Origin: Neopestalotiopsis rosae
Taxonomy: Eukaryota > Ascomycota > Sordariomycetes > Amphisphaeriales > Sporocadaceae
Direction of reading: 5' to 3'
Assembly (NCBI GenBank): GCA_023078685.1
Contig: JALGAS010000002.1
Location: 5,084,001-5,148,000 of the forward strand
DNA length: 64,000 bases
This document shows, piece by piece, positions 58,049-64,000 of the stretch. The notes below the pieces were generated by a model, which made no database searches, was not told where the DNA came from, and saw only the letters and a list, made by a program, of their open reading frames with translations. Within the stretch, counting starts at the first letter, position 1; each line of letters opens with the position of its first letter. Made by a program: the position numbers and the translations under genes.

Positions 58049-60931
58049 ATGTCGACACCAGAGCAATTACTTGCTCAATACGAGGGGCAAATTGTCCCAC
58101 GATCTTTCAATGCTGGCTTCGTCGCACTGAGTTACGTCGTGTCCTTTATAGGAGCCGCCTCCACACTCGAGTTGATTAACCGCAGGACGTCTCGCAATGG
58201 GCTGGTCAACCACTTGGTCCTACTGAGCGCCTCCATCACAATGGGAGGAATCGCTATTTGGTGCATGGTATGTCATGGTCTTTTGAATTGCTCACTTCTC
58301 TTGCGTGAAGGGAATCAAAGATTACTCAAGGACAACCAACTGACCGGGATTGATACAAAGCACTTCATTGGCAACCGGGCCATCGATCTCGCAGAGGGCG
58401 AACCGGCGCTGCAAATCGTATACTCGAGCGGCTTCACAGCTCTTTCATTTTTCCTGCCAATTCTCGTCCTTCTCATGGCATTCCTCGCAGTAGGAACTGA
58501 CAAGGTGTCCTGGTGGCGCATTGTCGTCGGCGGCGCTCTCGCCGGAGGTGCCATATGCGGAATGCATTATGTCGGCAATGCATCCATCAACAATTACACC
58601 TGCCTATACAACACGGTCAATGTCGTCGGCGCAGCTCTCATCGCTGTCGCGGCCAGTATCGTGTCGCTCGCCCTCTTCTTCGCATTCAGGCAAGCATGGA
58701 CGACTTCACGGTGGAAACGTGGAATGTGCGCCATCGTCTTGGCCGGTGCCGTTTCTGGTATGCACTGGTGTGCTTCTACGGGCACGCAGTATCGTCTCAT
58801 CCACTTGAATTCTGGAGACAATCAGTTGTCGAGAAACATTACTGTTATTGTGGTTATATGCCTGTCTGTCGGTGCCGCCATCATCATGGCCAGCACTGCG
58901 ATATACACGACCCATGTGATGCGCAACTCTGCGAGCAAGGCACAGCAGGTCTTGTTGGCCGCCGCTGTTTTCGATTCGACCGGGCGCATCCTCGTCACGC
59001 CCGACGGGTTACTGCCCAGTGAGAGCATCACCGAGACCTACCTCGAGAAGACGCCAAGCGACCACTTTAGCATCGCGCATCCCCTTTTCCATTGGATGTT
59101 CCGAGCCTCGAGGAATTGGAGTGGGATGAGCGACGTGATCAAGAGCATGAGTGCTCACGTAACAAATCTGCGCAAAGGGCGGCGTGATGGCAAGGTTCGC
59201 CTTATCGACGACAATGGTCAGCTCGTCGCAAACTACGACATCATCTTTCGTGAGCTCTTTTGTGTTGCCGCGTCGAATCTGGCAGATAAGATGAAAGAAG
59301 ATATTAGTAACGTCGGCATACTTTGGGATGAGATCCTGCCGACGGGGACAGGTGTGCCGAGGCGGCAAATACGCCAGACTGAAGGCGATGCCCAGTCTGG
59401 ATATAACGGGCGCGGCCTTTCGCCAGACGCCGATATTCTCATGGAAAAGGGCGAAGGCTGGAGGGCAAGACAGCAAGAATACGGTCGCGGATCCCTCATG
59501 TTTCTGGTTCGTCGCCTTGATAATTCGCGAGCAGTCGAGGACCTTCAGGCTGCCAACTTTAGATTTGCAGAGGTCAATCAAGTCTCTGGCATCATCGGCA
59601 GTAGTATGCAAATCAAGACTCGTAACCTCAGCGAGAAGCTCAGGAATATGGCAACATATGCCGAGGAGAGCACCATGATGGAAGCCGGCGTGCATTTGAG
59701 CCTCTTTGGCCTCAGGGCACGCGTAGGGGGCCACGGATTCGATATCTTGGTACAACGAGGAGCTCGCAACCTGCTTCCATCTAAGCCACTACCGCTGGAC
59801 CACCTGGAAGCATGGCAGGTGGAATTCATCCGACAGGTGAACCGATTGAGCGTGTCACTGCTCTACCAAAAGCTCGACGCTATGAAGCAACTATCACCTC
59901 GGCAGATGCTTTTCGCTTCACAACTCTATGACACACTGGCGTCATTGCATCAATGGGTGGATGATGCGATATTCGAAGAAGCCGTGCTCACGTCCAAGCT
60001 GGTAAAGGTGCCGTGTCGGACAAGAGCATCAGGCGCAGCGTCTGGAAAAACATGCACGCTCGTTACGTTGAGTGTGGTGATTCCAATCCACGTCAACCTG
60101 CAAAGTCCAAAATGCGAGTTCGTGCCCTTATCCTTTTTCAAGGCGCATCAGTTGGTATACAGGGACTCACCGCATCATGCTGCCTTCTCACAATCAGTAC
60201 ACCGGGACATAAGCCCCATTCTCAGTGCCATACCACCACCGCCTCCAACGGACACTGCCCACAAGCGGCTGTCGTCCCTTGCCAGCTTCAAGAGGTTAAA
60301 GCACTCTAGGAAGAGATCAGCCTGTGCCGTCGATGCGGACGGCAATCCCATTCCTACAGACATCGGAGCAAAGAACAATGCTGGATCCGTACACTCGGGC
60401 TCGATGAGCAAGCTCTGGGAGGGTCCAAGCAGCGATATGCCGAGCGAAACCCATCACACATCACCAAATAGAGCAGCACTGCAGCGCACAGAGGCGCCGC
60501 CGCCAGTGAACAGCAGCTTTGGAGGCATCATGATCTCCCAAGAGATTAGCGTGGACGTCCGGGAAGCCGACGAAGAAGCGAGCGACGAGGGGAGCCGCTA
60601 CGCAATGCCAACGATGCGCGGCCACCAGCAGACCAAGTCCGGCGAACGACTTCCAGGCCACCAGACATCGGGAGAAGGCGGCGGCGGCGGCGGCAGCAGC
60701 GGCGACGTCTTGACGACTGTGAGCACTGGACACCACCACAGCAAGAAGGCGGGCGGCGCGACGAGCAGGTCGGACATTGAGATGAAATCCATGTCGGAGC
60801 CCCGGGAAGACATACCACACAGCGGGGCGACCGCGGCGACGGCTCGGTCCGCCATGGTCGAGAGCGGCAGGGCCGGAGAGCCGGCCACCTTTGTGGACGA
60901 GCTTTTTGCCGTGTGCATGGACGGACGGTGA
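58049..60931 (+). CDS. MHYT-domain seven-transmembrane signalling protein
   Basis: A predicted 929-aa membrane protein. Exon 1 is 58049..58267, the intron 58268..58360 (GTATGT donor, CTGAC branch site, AAAG acceptor), and exon 2 is 58361..60931. The intron is 93 nt with no in-frame stop, so the unspliced frame stays open (960 aa), but splicing is needed to make the first MHYT-type motif, MHFIGN at residue 73. The second (GMHYVGN) and third (GMHWCAS) have Met at 141 and 207, giving even 66-68 residue spacing. Seven hydrophobic segments occupy about residues 20-290. MHYT domains are proposed sensors of oxygen, CO or NO through bound copper. The 640-residue cytosolic tail has no GGDEF, EAL, kinase or other output domain I recognise and ends in a Ser/Gly/His-rich disordered stretch. 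Confidence 0.85.
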   Translation: MSTPEQLLAQYEGQIVPRSFNAGFVALSYVVSFIGAASTLELINRRTSRNGLVNHLVLLSASITMGGIAIWCMVCHGLLNCSLLLREGNQRLLKDNQLTGIDTKHFIGNRAIDLAEGEPALQIVYSSGFTALSFFLPILVLLMAFLAVGTDKVSWWRIVVGGALAGGAICGMHYVGNASINNYTCLYNTVNVVGAALIAVAASIVSLALFFAFRQAWTTSRWKRGMCAIVLAGAVSGMHWCASTGTQYRLIHLNSGDNQLSRNITVIVVICLSVGAAIIMASTAIYTTHVMRNSASKAQQVLLAAAVFDSTGRILVTPDGLLPSESITETYLEKTPSDHFSIAHPLFHWMFRASRNWSGMSDVIKSMSAHVTNLRKGRRDGKVRLIDDNGQLVANYDIIFRELFCVAASNLADKMKEDISNVGILWDEILPTGTGVPRRQIRQTEGDAQSGYNGRGLSPDADILMEKGEGWRARQQEYGRGSLMFLVRRLDNSRAVEDLQAANFRFAEVNQVSGIIGSSMQIKTRNLSEKLRNMATYAEESTMMEAGVHLSLFGLRARVGGHGFDILVQRGARNLLPSKPLPLDHLEAWQVEFIRQVNRLSVSLLYQKLDAMKQLSPRQMLFASQLYDTLASLHQWVDDAIFEEAVLTSKLVKVPCRTRASGAASGKTCTLVTLSVVIPIHVNLQSPKCEFVPLSFFKAHQLVYRDSPHHAAFSQSVHRDISPILSAIPPPPPTDTAHKRLSSLASFKRLKHSRKRSACAVDADGNPIPTDIGAKNNAGSVHSGSMSKLWEGPSSDMPSETHHTSPNRAALQRTEAPPPVNSSFGGIMISQEISVDVREADEEASDEGSRYAMPTMRGHQQTKSGERLPGHQTSGEGGGGGGSSGDVLTTVSTGHHHSKKAGGATSRSDIEMKSMSEPREDIPHSGATAATARSAMVESGRAGEPATFVDELFAVCMDGR

Positions 60932-62292
60932 TGGACATGAACTATTACTCCATTCGAGTCATTGGGCTTAGCTCAGCTCACAATGTTTTTTTGTTGAACC
61001 AGTCATCTTGGACAATAGGTCGGCGTGGTGGCGCAGCAAGCATTATATTTCCTTCTTGTTTGTGCATAGCTTAAACTAAAAGGAAAGATAGGAGGGTGAT
61101 CGGATAGGGGGGGTGGTGGCGGTTTGGCGCTCGGACGGTGCATTTTTTCTTTACTCCTTCTCTCTACCTCTGTTATTAGAGGGATGGCACAGTATGATTA
61201 CCCACGGCGTTGATCTGGCGTAGATTTGGGCGCCTATATTTTCAAACAGTAAAGTTTGTCATGTATGGAATAGGGGGCATTTGATGTACTTTAACTTTGA
61301 GACGAGATGAATATTTGAATGAAGCACTGGATCTGGTGGGGACGATATTTGATATCGTTTCTGCCCAACTACAAACCTCCTATCAAATGTACTGTTGTGA
61401 TATAACTTGTTTTCGACGATAGCCTTGGGGAAACATTGAACCCCATATTCTCAATAAGCGGCTGGAATGACTAGCTGGGCGCGCAAGTCTGAGAATTTTG
61501 GCATGTGAATCGCGGGAAAGCCATCTTTGGAGGAGAAAATGCCATGACTGGTCATTGGTGCCGTTGAAATTTTTAGGCCCAAAACTTTTAATGCACAAAA
61601 GTTGATCTTTGGTGCTTGGGATGGCTAGTACTCGAGGTACTGTCTGGTATGCGTTTCTGAAAATGTAAGGCGACGACATCAATCACGATGCGGAAAAAGA
61701 GTGACGTTAACCATTAGAGACCGAATAGACTACCTGAGACCTGAGACCTGATGTCTATGCTGTCAGGCTGTGTGTGATCAAGCAATGGTGGGCAGATCGT
61801 CGACATGACCTAACACATACGTATTTACGGAGAACATGTGTAATATGATACTAGAAAGCTCCGGAGGTGTAGTGTCTCAAAGAGTGTGTACAGTATATAT
61901 TGAATGATCGATTAAACAGTAGGTCCAGCCATTGATCGATCCATTGAGCCAAGCACACTCGGCATGCATAGGTACCCGTCAGAGCCGTCCACATCCCTAC
62001 CTCACCCTGTTTCTCTCATATTTTGCAGCTCCCGGCGACGCGATCCCGGCGCAGGGCAGCGGAGCCCATAGAGGCGCCCAACAGGGCCGGAGAGGTCAGG
62101 TGTCGCCGCTACGATTCCTGCTGGCTCCGCCTCGTCTCCATAATGACATGCTCGTCGTCGCTCCCAGGGCACGGATTAACCTCACCAGCCCACTAGCCCC
62201 AGTATTCCTCTCCAATTGGTGGTCTTAATTACCTCCGCGCTCCGGTTTTAACGTGGGTTAACGTGGGGGGAAGCTCCCCGGGTTGCGTCCTC

Positions 62293-62320
62293 GAGCTGCG
62301 AGCTGCGAGCTGCGAGCTGT
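62293..62320. repeat. GAGCTGC heptanucleotide tandem repeat
   Basis: Three perfect GAGCTGC units and a fourth ending in T. Confidence 0.95.
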
Positions 62321-63001
62321 TCGAGACATTGGAAAAGTTGGACCCAACATGAATTGTTTGATGGTTTACAGGTTCTCATTGCATCTCGCGGCTCGCTCAT
62401 CGTTGCGACATCCAACCGAGTTGTAGCGAGCATTTCCAATGGTTAGCCGGGTCCAGCAGGTAAACGCATAGTGTGCCAAAATTGGTATTGTACAGTAGCA
62501 ACAGGTACATGGTAGACATTTGTATGTTAGAGGACATAACTCATACACACCAGACAACCACACCACTATTTGTGACTATCCCCCGTCGACGATTCACTCG
62601 CTGCAATTTTTTTACGGGGCAAAAAAGCTGCTACTGTGCACTTGGAATTTCTGACCCGTGGGGAGCGAGGGGAGGCTGCCAGGCTGCTCAGAAAGAACGA
62701 CTCAAGTCGACAGCTTTTTGCGGGCAAGCACTGTAAGAGTGGAACCTCTTGTTACCTTTCCCGCATTTTCCCCCAAGCTGGACTACAGACACTAGGTACT
62801 GGCAAGAAAGAACTGGAGCTTCCACTCTCGTCATTGCATACTGTACGATAGTAGGTCGCAAGTCGCAGGTTGTTGGCTCCTTGCTATGCACCAGACGAGT
62901 TCGGACCTACTTTTTTTTTTTTCTGTGCCTCTGACTCTGCTTCCACTCCCTACCTCACAATTAGGTACATAGGTAGATAGTAGTAATGGAATTTAGTATC
63001 G

Positions 63002-63064
63002 TCTTCTGCTCCTCTCCCTCTTCCTCCTCCTTCCTCTCCTCTTCTTCATTTCCTCATTCTTCTC
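63002..63064 (+). promoter_or_regulatory. Pyrimidine-rich tract upstream of GUT2
   Basis: About 60 nt that are almost entirely C and T, lying about 480 nt before the start codon. Such tracts commonly mark promoters and transcription start regions of strongly expressed fungal genes. Function here is inferred. Confidence 0.45.
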
Positions 63065-63544
63065 TGTACACCAAGTCCCTCGTCGTCTTTGCGCCCTGTG
63101 TCCCTTGAGCGCCGGCGTTCAGTTCGTTGAAAAACGCCCCTCAGACTTTGCCCGGTTTCGTCTGTCCGAAGCAATTGCAAATCACATCCCATTGCAGAAT
63201 TCGTCGTTGCAGCTCTGGGTCTGCATAGTGTGAGCTTCCCTCGCTTATTACCCAACACCAAAGCCCGCCACCCTTGCCCATTGCGGCTTTTCCTTGATCT
63301 CTTGATTGGTGGCAACATCCCTCATTTCAACCCGAGCTCTTCTAACATAAGACATAAACATTCGCAGCCATCTTTGTGTGTACATCGACGCAGGAGCATC
63401 TGCCAGAATCGCCCATTGGCCTCGTGGTAGAGGTTTTTTAGGTTTAATCGCCACAACTACCCACGCCGCGAATCGGAGCTGCTCCTAGGTTGAGCTGCCG
63501 CGACCGTTTGCGCTCCCAAATCCGACCTCCAGCCCGTTTTTGCC

Positions 63545-64000
63545 ATGTCTAGATTCCAACGACTAGCCGGCACCGTCCGGCGGGCGGCTCTGCCAGCCAC
63601 TGCCATCACTGTTGGAGGTGGTGCCCTGCTGTACTACTCCTACCGACCGATAAACATTCCCGGCTTCGAAGGCGCCGCAGTCCCTCCTCCCATTTTCGGC
63701 GCCGACGGCACCTTTTCGCTTCCCAAATTCCCAAGAGTCAAGGCTCGCGAGGAACAACTCGCGCAGCTCAAGAAGAGTGTTGGAGATGGTGAGGAATACG
63801 ACTTGCTAGTTATCGGCGCCGGTGCCACTGGTGCTGGAATTGCTCTGGACGCAGTCACCAGAGGCCTCAAGGTTGCCGTGGTTGAGCGCGATGACTTCAG
63901 CAGCGGAACTAGCAGTAAGAGTACCAAGCTTGTACACGGAGGTGTCAGATATCTCGAAAAGGCAGTCTGGAACCTGGACTATAACCAGTACCAGCTGGTG
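63545..64000 (+). CDS. GUT2: Mitochondrial FAD-dependent glycerol-3-phosphate dehydrogenase, 5' part
   Basis: The first 152 residues, running off the right edge. This inner-membrane flavoprotein oxidises glycerol-3-phosphate to dihydroxyacetone phosphate and passes electrons to ubiquinone. The N-terminus is Arg/Ala-rich and followed by a hydrophobic stretch (about residues 15-32), fitting a mitochondrial presequence plus membrane anchor. The FAD-binding Rossmann motif GAGATG is at residues 91-96, then [26 protein letters not shown], a family signature. No intron is seen in the available part. The ATG is the first in frame and gives a typical leader. Confidence 0.95.
   Translation, partial: MSRFQRLAGTVRRAALPATAITVGGGALLYYSYRPINIPGFEGAAVPPPIFGADGTFSLPKFPRVKAREEQLAQLKKSVGDGEEYDLLVIGAGATGAGIALDAVTRGLKVAVVERDDFSSGTSSKSTKLVHGGVRYLEKAVWNLDYNQYQLV

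Larger units (their letters stand above)
60932..63544. other. Spacer of 2.6 kb between the MHYT gene and GUT2
   Basis: Contains the MHYT 3' UTR and the GUT2 promoter. Short frames (up to about 100 codons) have no recognisable homology. Includes ACCTGAG repeats near 61733-61750, a GAGCTGC repeat and, near GUT2, a pyrimidine tract. Confidence 0.55.

Noticed and set aside
59009..59755. A 248-codon minus-strand frame
   Set aside because: Antisense to the MHYT gene coding region; no recognisable domain.
1..64000. CRISPR array, biosynthetic gene cluster, rRNA or intact transposon
   Set aside because: No regularly spaced direct repeats, no synthase or terpene-cyclase-type gene, no rRNA-like block and no transposase or reverse transcriptase motif were found.

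Overview
The window is nuclear DNA of a filamentous ascomycete. Protein similarity to Pezizomycotina families, short introns (55-129 nt) with GT donors, recognisable CTAAC-type branch points and YAG acceptors, and single-gene transcription units support this. Sordariomycetes, probably Hypocreales, is my inference from protein similarity and from the TACCTACC-type promoter motifs. I recognise no rRNA, tRNA, CRISPR array, intact transposon or secondary-metabolite cluster.

Layout, left to right. A partial RNA polymerase I largest-subunit gene (RPA190, -) is divergent from the U4/U6 snRNP gene PRP3 (+). A 7.6 kb gene-poor stretch follows, then a C2H2 zinc-finger regulator (-) and another 6.3 kb gene-poor stretch that would be its upstream region. 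Next come RAD3/XPD (+) and an MFS transporter (+), the latter convergent with PPM2/TYW4 (-), a wybutosine-synthesis enzyme fused to a JmjC domain. ATG18 (+) is convergent with the dual-specificity phosphatase PPS1 (-). After a 4.9 kb spacer, a DDHD phospholipase (+) is convergent with KGD1, the 2-oxoglutarate dehydrogenase E1 gene (-). TFB1, the TFIIH p62 subunit (+), is followed by an unrecognised 372-aa protein (+). After 4.5 kb of non-coding DNA comes a seven-TM MHYT-domain protein (+). The window ends inside GUT2, mitochondrial glycerol-3-phosphate dehydrogenase (+).

These are mainly conserved housekeeping genes: transcription (Pol I and two TFIIH subunits), splicing, tRNA modification, autophagy, lipid metabolism and mitochondrial metabolism. 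They do not form one pathway and show no operon-like logic. About half of the window carries no gene I can support.

Two points most deserve a second look. RPA190 is broken in this sequence: short tandem duplications, a frame change and the loss of a nearly invariant nine-residue segment suggest an assembly error or a genuine lesion. The MHYT gene has an in-frame 93-nt intron that splits its first signature motif. Intron boundaries were deduced by hand from splice signals and reading-frame continuity and have no transcript support.
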